Positions 53,724 to 61,827 of a DNA stretch of 64,000 nucleotides are shown here, piece after piece. Under the pieces are notes generated by a model. That model worked only from the letters and a program-made list of their open reading frames with translations, was not told where the DNA came from and ran no database searches. The DNA is taken from the NCBI RefSeq assembly GCF_045762675.1, contig NZ_JBJDLK010000006.1, positions 154,101-218,100 of the forward strand, given 5' to 3'. The position numbers and the translations under genes were made by a program. The stretch's first letter is position 1, and the number at the start of each line of letters is the position of its first letter. The DNA is from Elizabethkingia meningoseptica_A. Lineage in GTDB: Bacteria; Bacteroidota; Bacteroidia; Flavobacteriales; Weeksellaceae.

Positions 53724-54569
53724 ATGAAAAATAGCGTATACATTCTTTTTTTACTTTTTGCAGTCTCATTAAATGCTCAGGCCTATCAGCAAAAAGAATT
53801 CAGTGTAGAATTTCCAAATCAACAGCCTAATCAGGCAGTAGATATATTACTGGGAAATAATTTTATTAATGGGTGGATCGAGGTTGATATAACCGGTTCA
53901 TATAGTCATCAAAACACTGTGGGTATTATAAAAAAATTATTCCAGATTGGCCTCAATCCATCCAACTGGATATGGTACTCTCCGACCTCCAGAGTTACAG
54001 AAGCCGAAGGACCTATATTAGATAATATTTATATTGGTGACATCGTATGGGATGCTTCGATTAACCAATATAAATTAACGATTTATCATACTTCTCCCGC
54101 AGCGAATCCATATCATATCAGGCTAACCCATCATAGCCATGAAAACGCATCTTTAAATACAGCAACTTTAGGCCCGATTTATACGAATGTTCTTTCGGGA
54201 GTACGGAAACATAGTGTTTATTACAATGAGAATATAGGAATCGGAGTTATTGATCCTAAAAACAAACTGGATGTCAACGGAACGGTACATGCCAAAGAAG
54301 TAAAAGTGGATATGACCGGGTGGGCTGACTTTGTATTCCACAAAGATTATGAGTTACCAACATTAGATGAAGTTGAAAAACACATTCAGGAAAAAGGACA
54401 CCTCCCAAATATTCCAAATACTAAAGAAGTAACAGAAAACGGATTATCTCTTGGAGAAAGTCAAAAGCTATTATTACAAAAAATTGAGGAACTCACGCTG
54501 TACTCTATTGAGCAGAATAAAAGGATTCAAAAATTAGAAGAAAAAATTAAATCATTTAAAAAATTATGA
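53724..54569 (+). CDS. Exported modular protein 2 (type A C-terminal module)
   Basis: 281 aa. Signal peptide ends at LNAQA (about 19). The N-terminal ~165 residues are unrelated to protein 1: a beta-sandwich-like domain with FSVEFPNQQPNQAVDILLGNNF and YHIRLTHHSHENASL. From IGIGVIDPKNKLDVNG (about 172) on, it repeats the type A module of protein 1 with few changes. Its stop overlaps the next start (ATGA). Confidence 0.8.
   Translation: MKNSVYILFLLFAVSLNAQAYQQKEFSVEFPNQQPNQAVDILLGNNFINGWIEVDITGSYSHQNTVGIIKKLFQIGLNPSNWIWYSPTSRVTEAEGPILDNIYIGDIVWDASINQYKLTIYHTSPAANPYHIRLTHHSHENASLNTATLGPIYTNVLSGVRKHSVYYNENIGIGVIDPKNKLDVNGTVHAKEVKVDMTGWADFVFHKDYELPTLDEVEKHIQEKGHLPNIPNTKEVTENGLSLGESQKLLLQKIEELTLYSIEQNKRIQKLEEKIKSFKKL
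54261..54520 (+). repeat. Shared type A module DNA, copy 2
   Basis: Second of three near-identical ~250-base segments; shares further identity with copy 3 just upstream (TTATTGATCCTAAAAA). Confidence 0.85.
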
Positions 54570-55777
54570 AACCAATATATATAATTATCGTTTTACTGCT
54601 TAGTAACATTTGTAAAGCACAATATACTTCGCCAGATTTTTATACACAAGTCACCTTTCCCGCATCTTATCAGGTTGGTGATTATATTGAATTTGCCAGT
54701 ACAGCTCCTATTGATGCTAATGCTTCCGGATATTTCGAAGTATCTATATCATATACCAGAGGCAGTATTGCAGCAGCAGCAACATTTCTTACATCAATTT
54801 CTCACGCCAATAGCGATATATGGAGAGAAGCCGGAATGATCAATGCAAACGATTATGTACAATATAAAAACAGAAACTTTACAGTTGATGTAAACGGGGG
54901 AAGAAGCAAATTCAGAATACGAGCCATCAATACAATAGGTGATCATACTCCGCTTAATGTTAATGTAAAAATACGCTCTATTAATCAGGTATACAACTGG
55001 ACTGCCTTAAATAATGCAGGAACAGACAATTCTGTTACATCATTGCAATCAATGACCGATGAATGGAGCTTATATGTTGGTAGTTTATTTTCTCAGGAAA
55101 GTGCAAAGATTGCATTAAAAGCTATTTCCAATGGGAATGTCGGCATTGGAACAGAATCACCAAGTACAAATTTAGAAATTGCTTCTCCAATTGGAGCAAC
55201 ACTTTCTTTAACAACTAAAGGATTTCATGGAAATAATGAAACTCCCCTGTCTCCAAAAATTGATTTTCTTGGCTATGCTAATGGTTCAAAAGCACGAATA
55301 AGTGCTACAGAACAAACTTATGATACCCATGGTTCTAAATTATCTTTTTTCGTTAACGACGGATCATCGGCAACAAGTTTAAAAGAAATGATGACCATTA
55401 ATCAGAATAGCAATGTAGGTATTGGGGTTATTGATCCTAAAAATAAACTGGATGTCAATGGAACGGTACACGCCAAAGAAGTAAAAGTGGATATGGCCGG
55501 GTGGGCTGACTTTGTATTCCATAAAGATTATGAATTACCAACATTAGATGAGGTAGAGAAACACATTCAGGAAAAAGGACATTTACCCAATATTCCCAGT
55601 ACTAAAGAAATAACAGAAAACGGTTTATCTCTTGGAGAAAGTCAAAAGCTACTATTACAAAAAATTGAGGAACTCACTTTATATCAGATCCAATTAAACA
55701 AAGAAATTACCGGATTAAAACAGGAAAATACAGTACTCAAAAGATTAATTAACAATCCCAAAAACACAAAAAAATGA
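54566..55777 (+). CDS. Exported modular protein 3 (type A C-terminal module)
   Basis: 403 aa. Signal peptide ends at CKAQY (about 19). The N-terminal ~150 residues form a beta-sandwich-like domain (YTSPDFYTQVTFPASYQVGDYIEFAST) with some likeness to protein 2, then IGTESPSTNLEIASP and IGVIDPKNKLDVNG, then the type A module and a coiled-coil tail. Its start overlaps the protein 2 stop and its stop overlaps the next start (both ATGA), so translation is coupled. Confidence 0.8.
   Translation: MKPIYIIIVLLLSNICKAQYTSPDFYTQVTFPASYQVGDYIEFASTAPIDANASGYFEVSISYTRGSIAAAATFLTSISHANSDIWREAGMINANDYVQYKNRNFTVDVNGGRSKFRIRAINTIGDHTPLNVNVKIRSINQVYNWTALNNAGTDNSVTSLQSMTDEWSLYVGSLFSQESAKIALKAISNGNVGIGTESPSTNLEIASPIGATLSLTTKGFHGNNETPLSPKIDFLGYANGSKARISATEQTYDTHGSKLSFFVNDGSSATSLKEMMTINQNSNVGIGVIDPKNKLDVNGTVHAKEVKVDMAGWADFVFHKDYELPTLDEVEKHIQEKGHLPNIPSTKEITENGLSLGESQKLLLQKIEELTLYQIQLNKEITGLKQENTVLKRLINNPKNTKK
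55442..55684 (+). repeat. Shared type A module DNA, copy 3
   Basis: Third near-identical segment; divergence begins at the coiled-coil tail after 55684. Confidence 0.85.
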
Positions 55778-56976
55778 AAAATTTAATTAAAACCTTATTA
55801 TTTGCAACAGTCGCTTTTATAAGCATTTGCAAAGCACAGACAGTTCAAACTTTTACCTCAGCTGGAACTCAGGATCAGTATGTTCCGGTAGTATTCAGCT
55901 TCAACAATAAGCCTTTTTCAATTTCCAGGCCAGGGGTCCATGAAAACAGAGACTGGCTTGCTTACGGAATAGCCACGATTAATGGTATTGGTTATGCATG
56001 GGGATCCGGGAATACCATGATTAAACTGGAAAATTACACTTTTGGAATGAAAAATAGTGACTATTCAGGTGGTGTATACAGTTATATAGGAAAGGTTATT
56101 TGCGAGTGGGCAAAATCAGGTATTATTGTTTATCTAAGAGGTGGAACAACTTATTATACGGATGGTGTTGTTCAAAAAAATGATGGTGTGTATACTGCAG
56201 AAGCAGGCACACAACAAAACCTTACAGCAGTTCCGCTTACCGAACCTGGATTTAACATTCCACGTGGGATTTATATTGCGGATTGGGAAATTAATGCTAA
56301 TTCCAAGAGTGTAGATCGTACTTTATCCAATATTTATAGTAAGGATGGTAATGTAGGAATAGGTACCTCATCTCCTCAGGCAAAACTAGATATAAATGGA
56401 ACGATAATGTTTGGGGGAGATCATGGAAACCTCGATATAGTAAGTCTCCCTAATAGCCTAGACATGCTTAAGAATACGGGTAAACTTGCAATTGGATGGA
56501 ACTTATCAGGTGGAAGTGGAGAAACTGACTTTATAGCCAACAGAGGCCGTGGAAGTACTGGCGGGTTTCATTTTTATGATTACACAAATGAAGGTCAACG
56601 AAAAAGACTTTTTATTCTAAATAGTAATGGAAATGCTTCTTTGGAAGGTAAACTCGAAGCCAAAGAAATTAAAGTAACGACTACGCCAACAGCTGATTTT
56701 GTTTTTGAAAAAACTTATCAACTTCCTAATCTGGAAGATGTAGAGAAACATATCCTCGAGAAAAAGCACTTACCTGAAATTGCCTCTGCTGCTGAAATGC
56801 AAAAAGATGGCGTAAACATCGGTGAATTCCAAATCAAGCTTTTACAGAAAATTGAAGAACTCACGTTGTACTCTATTGAGCAGAATAAGCTGAGCAAAAA
56901 ACAGTCAGAATTACTACATCAACAACAAGAAGAAATTCAGAATTTAAAACATGAACTAAGCAGCATGAGAAAATAA
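55774..56976 (+). CDS. Exported modular protein 4 (type B C-terminal module)
   Basis: 400 aa. Signal peptide ends at CKAQT (about 22). Unique N-terminal part (AGTQDQYVPVVFSFNNKPFSI, ending about residue 195), an IGTSSPQAKLDING repeat, then a module of the same layout but a different subtype: TPTADFVFEKTYQLPNLEDVEKHI, HLPEIASAAEMQKDGVNIGEFQIKLLQKIEELTLY. Last gene of the 52767 operon. No clear terminator was found. Confidence 0.8.
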   Translation: MKNLIKTLLFATVAFISICKAQTVQTFTSAGTQDQYVPVVFSFNNKPFSISRPGVHENRDWLAYGIATINGIGYAWGSGNTMIKLENYTFGMKNSDYSGGVYSYIGKVICEWAKSGIIVYLRGGTTYYTDGVVQKNDGVYTAEAGTQQNLTAVPLTEPGFNIPRGIYIADWEINANSKSVDRTLSNIYSKDGNVGIGTSSPQAKLDINGTIMFGGDHGNLDIVSLPNSLDMLKNTGKLAIGWNLSGGSGETDFIANRGRGSTGGFHFYDYTNEGQRKRLFILNSNGNASLEGKLEAKEIKVTTTPTADFVFEKTYQLPNLEDVEKHILEKKHLPEIASAAEMQKDGVNIGEFQIKLLQKIEELTLYSIEQNKLSKKQSELLHQQQEEIQNLKHELSSMRK

Positions 56977-57103
56977 TTTTCCTCACATCCTTCCCTTTCT
57001 AGAGGATTATATAGACTTTTTTAGTATATCGAAAATACGATATACCAGGGCTTCTTATCCCTAAATTTCAGGCTTTACAAAATTTTTAAAACAAAAATAT
57101 AAT

Positions 57104-57138
57104 GCGTCAAGTTTTGGCGTCACGGCAATTGATCTTTG
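57104..57138 (+). promoter_or_regulatory. Shared promoter element, copy 3
   Basis: GCGTCA-N7-GCGTCA from 57104, then CGG and the -7-like box GATCTTTG at 57131-57138; motif-to-box distance 27. It lies about 124 bases before the 57262 gene. The upstream AATATAATGCG context matches copy 1. Confidence 0.8.
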
Positions 57139-57261
57139 TCGGAGAAAGGAAAACGCTAAACACAAAATGTTATGAAACCATTAAAAAACTACAAAAGCAG
57201 ATCGCCATAGCGATTTTCCGAAAATAAATTCAATTAATTATTAACCTTAAAAATAAATATT

Positions 57262-60200
57262 ATGAAAAATATTACAATATTACTGGCCTTAACTGCAGCA
57301 ATGACGGTTAAATCCCAGTATAATAATAACAATAGTTTATCTAATTTTTTTAACAACTTTCCTAATTCTCCTTCTACAGCTACTTTTTTAAGATATGGAG
57401 ATATTCAAAACAGTGAATTTACAGGTACTAATTCACCCAAAATTCCTCTTTATGATGTTAAAGAAGGAAACATATCATTGCCCTTAACTTTAGATTATCT
57501 TTCCGGTAATGGAGTGAAAGTTTCAGACGAAGCAACGAGTGTAGGTTTAGGTTGGAATATAGGTATTCCGACTATTACCCAATCTGTATTAGGATATGAT
57601 GATTTCGACTTTAGCTCAGGACTATCAAAAATTAAAATCGATTTACATTATCAACCTACTTCTCCATGGCCTATGATGGCCTATCCTGATAAATACATTG
57701 AAACAAAAGATGGCCCCGAACCTTTAAATTATATTGATCTACCCCAGATAGGTAAATATACCTATTATTATTCTATAAATAATGCTTTACCAGTAAATGG
57801 TAATTTCCTTAAGCATCCCAACTGGATAAAATATGATAGCTCCCCTGATATTTTTACTTTAAACATTCATGGAGACAAAATTCAATTTTTTATAGAAAAT
57901 CATAAAGATATCGGCTCTAGCCAGCCTCAGTTTGTCAGTCTGAAAAAAGGATACATTATCAAATTCAATAAAAGTAATTTATCATTTGAAGTTACTTCTC
58001 CAAATGGTAATATTTATGAGTTTTCCAAATCTGAAAAGGTAGAAATATATGATGTCATTAATCGAAACTTTGTATTAACCAAGATTAAAGATGTAAATCA
58101 AAGAACGATATCTATAGATTATGAAAATTATGAAAACATAACCAATTTTATTCCTCAGTCTAAAAATCTTAACTATACCAATGATTATACTTATGATAGT
58201 ACTGCAGGTTGCGGAGGTATACCAGTATATTATGGAGGCAAATATTGGTATGCTTCGCCTAATAATGGAATCTGGCCTGATAATAACAATACTCAATTTG
58301 CTTATTATACTGGTCAAACTAAAGGAAGCTATAGCATACCTGTTGGTCCATATTATGTAAGTAAACAAAACTATCTTTTAATTTCAAAAATCACCGGAGA
58401 TTTTGGGCAGGTTAATTTTAATTATTCTGAAAGAGATGATTTTCCCACAAAAAAATTAAATTCAATAGAAATAAAGAGTTTTAATGATAATACAAATGCA
58501 AAAAAAATATCTTTTATTTCTAATACTATAACAGCGCCTGATAATATTAATCAAAATCCAGATACATCCTTTTTTGGGAATAGCAGGATGAAAAATAGAT
58601 TGGTCCTAACAGAAGTAATTTTTAATGATATTGAAAAATACAAATTTGAGTATAATAATATTAATTCACTTCCAAGAAAAGACTCTTATGCTGTTGATTA
58701 CTGGGGATATTACAATGGAGGTATCAATAATAAATCCTATTTCGCTAATCCACAAGACTTTGATTTAAGTATACCTACAATTGATTTAAATAATAACAAA
58801 AAAAAATCAGATTTAAATTTTACAACCACAGGTTTATTAAATAAAGTTATTTATCCTGTTAAAGGCTATTCCATTTTCAATTATGAATTAAATAATGCAA
58901 ATAATTTATTTACCAATTATAACTCCTTAAATATTACAGATGGCAAAGGCGTGAGGCTTGCAGACCAAACTAATTATGATTACAATGGTATAGAGCTAGA
59001 AAAAACAAAATTTATATATGAAGAAGGAAATTCTACAAACCCTTTGGATTTATTTAAAAACATCAACACCAATTTTATTGGTAGTGATATGCAATTAACT
59101 AAAGCATCTAGCTATAATTTCAATGTATTTTCTACAAATTCTACAAGTAATTATAGTGTATCGGCTCTATCATCGGGTGATTATATTGGATATAAAAAAG
59201 TTACAAAAATTCAAGTTGATAAAAATAATATAGAAAAAGGACGGGTTATATCCAATTATAGTTTTAATGCTGATAATAACTACAAGCTTTGGAATGATCA
59301 ATTACCTGTATCCATTCCTTCAACACAGGCATGGGGTATTGAAAGTGGAAAATTATTATCCAGATCTATTCTGGATGGCAATATGAAAATTTTAAAGAGC
59401 ATTTCTAATCAGTATGATACAAATTATTCTAAAGCTTATTATGGTACTATATTTTCTCCTATCAGTAAATATATAAACTTATGTGGTACCCAATTGGGGA
59501 CTAGCGTTTCACCAACAATTTATGGCAACCTATCTGTAGTCGCACATTATCCGGTATTTTCAAAAGAAAGCTTATTATCAAAAACTATAGAGCAAGAATA
59601 TCCTGATAATATTAAAATAGAAACAACTACTGATTTTCGTTATAACGAAAATAATAATATAATTTTAAAGTCGACTAAATACGCTGATCAGGATTATCCT
59701 TTCAATCAATCAACACAATATGCTAAAGATAAAAATAACATCAAGTTGATTGAAGCAAATATGATAAACATTCCTTTAAAGGAAACACAAAGTTTAGCCA
59801 GTTCTTATACTTCAAAAGAGGTATTTTATAATGCCACTGATCATTATAATCCAACATCTGTAATTTCTTATGGGCAATATATGAATGGTCAATCCGCAGC
59901 TCAAACAGAATTTACCTATGATAAGTATGACAATAAAGGTAATGTTCTGCAATATTCAGAAAAAGGAATTAAACCTGTAACAATTATCTGGGGATATAAT
60001 CAAACTCAACCAATTGTCAAAATTGAAGGAATTACATATACTGAGTTAGCCAATAAGTTAGGTTTTACCAGTACTAATACCGGTTATCTAAACTTAGATA
60101 TTGTTTCTAAATCCAATAATGATAAAGATATACCAACAGAACAGTTATTAATTACCAGTTTAGATTCTTTCAGGAATCAAACAATATTAAAAGGTTATCC

Positions 60201-60363
60201 AATTACTACTTATACCTATAATCCACTTATTGGTGTAACAAGTATTACACCGCCTTCAGGAATACGGGAAATTTATAGGTATGATACGGCTAACAGGCTG
60301 GAATCGATAAAAGATGTGAATGGTAATATCTTAAAGGAATATCAATACCGATATAAGAATTAA
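57262..60363 (+). CDS. Exported RHS/YD-repeat-type protein
   Basis: 1033 aa. Signal peptide ends at VKSQY (about 19). N-terminal segment GTNSPKIPLYDVKEGNISLPLTLDYLSGNGVKVSDEATSVGLGWNIG is the SpvB/TcdB-like opening found in Bacteroidota RHS proteins. A long beta-rich middle follows, and the end has YD-like units (FTYDKYDNKGNVLQYSEKG, YRYDTANRLESIKDVNGNILKEYQYRYKN) and stops there with no toxin-like tail. It is more AT-rich than the RHS gene at 61828. Behind promoter copy 3. Confidence 0.82.
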   Translation: MKNITILLALTAAMTVKSQYNNNNSLSNFFNNFPNSPSTATFLRYGDIQNSEFTGTNSPKIPLYDVKEGNISLPLTLDYLSGNGVKVSDEATSVGLGWNIGIPTITQSVLGYDDFDFSSGLSKIKIDLHYQPTSPWPMMAYPDKYIETKDGPEPLNYIDLPQIGKYTYYYSINNALPVNGNFLKHPNWIKYDSSPDIFTLNIHGDKIQFFIENHKDIGSSQPQFVSLKKGYIIKFNKSNLSFEVTSPNGNIYEFSKSEKVEIYDVINRNFVLTKIKDVNQRTISIDYENYENITNFIPQSKNLNYTNDYTYDSTAGCGGIPVYYGGKYWYASPNNGIWPDNNNTQFAYYTGQTKGSYSIPVGPYYVSKQNYLLISKITGDFGQVNFNYSERDDFPTKKLNSIEIKSFNDNTNAKKISFISNTITAPDNINQNPDTSFFGNSRMKNRLVLTEVIFNDIEKYKFEYNNINSLPRKDSYAVDYWGYYNGGINNKSYFANPQDFDLSIPTIDLNNNKKKSDLNFTTTGLLNKVIYPVKGYSIFNYELNNANNLFTNYNSLNITDGKGVRLADQTNYDYNGIELEKTKFIYEEGNSTNPLDLFKNINTNFIGSDMQLTKASSYNFNVFSTNSTSNYSVSALSSGDYIGYKKVTKIQVDKNNIEKGRVISNYSFNADNNYKLWNDQLPVSIPSTQAWGIESGKLLSRSILDGNMKILKSISNQYDTNYSKAYYGTIFSPISKYINLCGTQLGTSVSPTIYGNLSVVAHYPVFSKESLLSKTIEQEYPDNIKIETTTDFRYNENNNIILKSTKYADQDYPFNQSTQYAKDKNNIKLIEANMINIPLKETQSLASSYTSKEVFYNATDHYNPTSVISYGQYMNGQSAAQTEFTYDKYDNKGNVLQYSEKGIKPVTIIWGYNQTQPIVKIEGITYTELANKLGFTSTNTGYLNLDIVSKSNNDKDIPTEQLLITSLDSFRNQTILKGYPITTYTYNPLIGVTSITPPSGIREIYRYDTANRLESIKDVNGNILKEYQYRYKN

Positions 60364-60630
60364 GTACGAAATACGAAGTTAGAAGTTAGAGGTTCAGGTC
60401 AGAAATATTCACATTGAATATAAAGAGGAAGAAATAGGCAGGTTGGGATCTTCCCGCCTGTCCTACCCTCTTCTTTGATTCAGGGTTGGAGATTATTAGT
60501 TAACAGTTTACAGGTACTAGTTGTGAGATCCTGTTATCCTTTGCCAATAGGTTTTAACTCATAACTCTATAACATAGTCTTCTTTGTTTCAAACAAAAAA
60601 TCTAATTATTAATCAAAAAAACAAAACATA

Positions 60631-61512
60631 ATGAAAAATTTATACACATTGACATTTCTTCTTCCAGGAATTTACTTCGCTCAATTAAGTACTCCTCAAG
60701 GGCAGATACAAAGTACAACGAATCCGGAGTTCAAACATGTCGGAATAGGAACAAATACACCACAAGCTATCCTGGATATTCATGCCAATGAAAATATCCC
60801 TATTATAAGAGGAAACGGAGGATACATTCCTACCGGATTACGTTTCATTGATGATGCTTACACACAATCCGGACAGGTAAAAGAGTGGGCTATATGGAAA
60901 GGGAATACATGGGCTAAAGGGTTGGGGTTTTACAGATATGATGCTGTCAACCGTTGTGAGGGAGGAATATGTGACATCTCATTATTCCTGCAAGACAATG
61001 GAAATATCGGAATTGGCTATGAAGCTCCTCAGTATAAATTAGATGTAAATGGTTCAGCCCGTTTTCATGATATGATCAGCGGGGGACTTAACAGCTGGAT
61101 ATTTCACTCTCCTGATGATGGCAGAACGACATTGCATATAGCTCCCAAAAATAATACTTCAGAATGGAATTGGGATTGGGATAAACAATTTGTTATCAAT
61201 GGGGTTAATGGTAATGTAAGAGTAAGTGGTAAACTCGAAGCAAAAGAAATTAAAGTCACCTCTACCCCAACTGCCGATTTTGTATTTGAAAACAGTTACA
61301 AACTTCCAGATTTGGACAGTGTAGAAAAACATATTAAAGAAAAGAAGCATCTCCCGGAAATTGCTTCTGCTGTTGAAATGCAAAAAGAAGGTGTGAATGT
61401 TGGAGAATTCCAGATTAAACTTTTGCAGAAAATAGAAGAACTCACGCTTTATGTCATTGAACAGAATAAAAAAATTCAACAATTAGAAAAAGCAAAAAAA
61501 AACATAAATTAA
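60631..61512 (+). CDS. Exported modular protein 5 (type B C-terminal module)
   Basis: 293 aa. Signal peptide ends at IYFAQ (about 17). The mature start LSTPQGQIQSTTNPEFKHVGIGTNTPQAILDIHAN copies the start of protein 1 (LATPQGQVLSTVNPVTGFVGIGTTNPQSKLEI), while the C-terminal module is type B, as in protein 4. It is thus a mosaic of both. It lies 267 bases after the RHS gene; that gap holds ACAGTTTAC-like and GAAGTTAG repeats only. Confidence 0.82.
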   Translation: MKNLYTLTFLLPGIYFAQLSTPQGQIQSTTNPEFKHVGIGTNTPQAILDIHANENIPIIRGNGGYIPTGLRFIDDAYTQSGQVKEWAIWKGNTWAKGLGFYRYDAVNRCEGGICDISLFLQDNGNIGIGYEAPQYKLDVNGSARFHDMISGGLNSWIFHSPDDGRTTLHIAPKNNTSEWNWDWDKQFVINGVNGNVRVSGKLEAKEIKVTSTPTADFVFENSYKLPDLDSVEKHIKEKKHLPEIASAVEMQKEGVNVGEFQIKLLQKIEELTLYVIEQNKKIQQLEKAKKNIN

Positions 61513-61520
61513 TTTTTAAT

Positions 61521-61555
61521 GCGTCAAGTTTTGGCGTCACGGGACTCCATCTTTG
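61521..61555 (+). promoter_or_regulatory. Shared promoter element, copy 4
   Basis: GCGTCA-N7-GCGTCA from 61521, then CGGG and the -7-like box CATCTTTG at 61548-61555; motif-to-box distance again 27. It starts 8 bases after the stop of modular protein 5 and 272 bases before the 61828 gene. The rest of that leader has TTGGTTG/TTAGTTTAC short repeats and no convincing gene. Confidence 0.8.
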
Positions 61556-61827
61556 TATTAAGAGGTAAGAGAAGAAGTTGGTTGTTGGTTGTTAGTTTAC
61601 AGTTAAGAGTTGGTGATCTTAAATTAATTATTCCGGGTTCAGAAGTCTTATACTACTCGCTAAATAATTCTGACCGTTATAACGATCATAACTTTTATAA
61701 CCTTTATAACCCTTCTTCTCTATCTCAATTTTTATTAACAACACAAAATGTTTGAAAATCAAAAACACAAAAAACAAAACATAAAAGCGAAAAAAAAGTA
61801 ATTATTAATCTTTAAAACCAAGTCATC

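Noticed and set aside
50689..61555. The four GCGTCA elements as CRISPR repeats or phage attachment sites
   Set aside because: They are kilobases apart, each sits upstream of a gene with constant distance to a -7-like box, and no cas or integrase gene is present.
61519..61755. 78-codon frame overlapping promoter copy 4
   Set aside because: It begins inside the regulatory element and reads through short repeats; no protein-like features.
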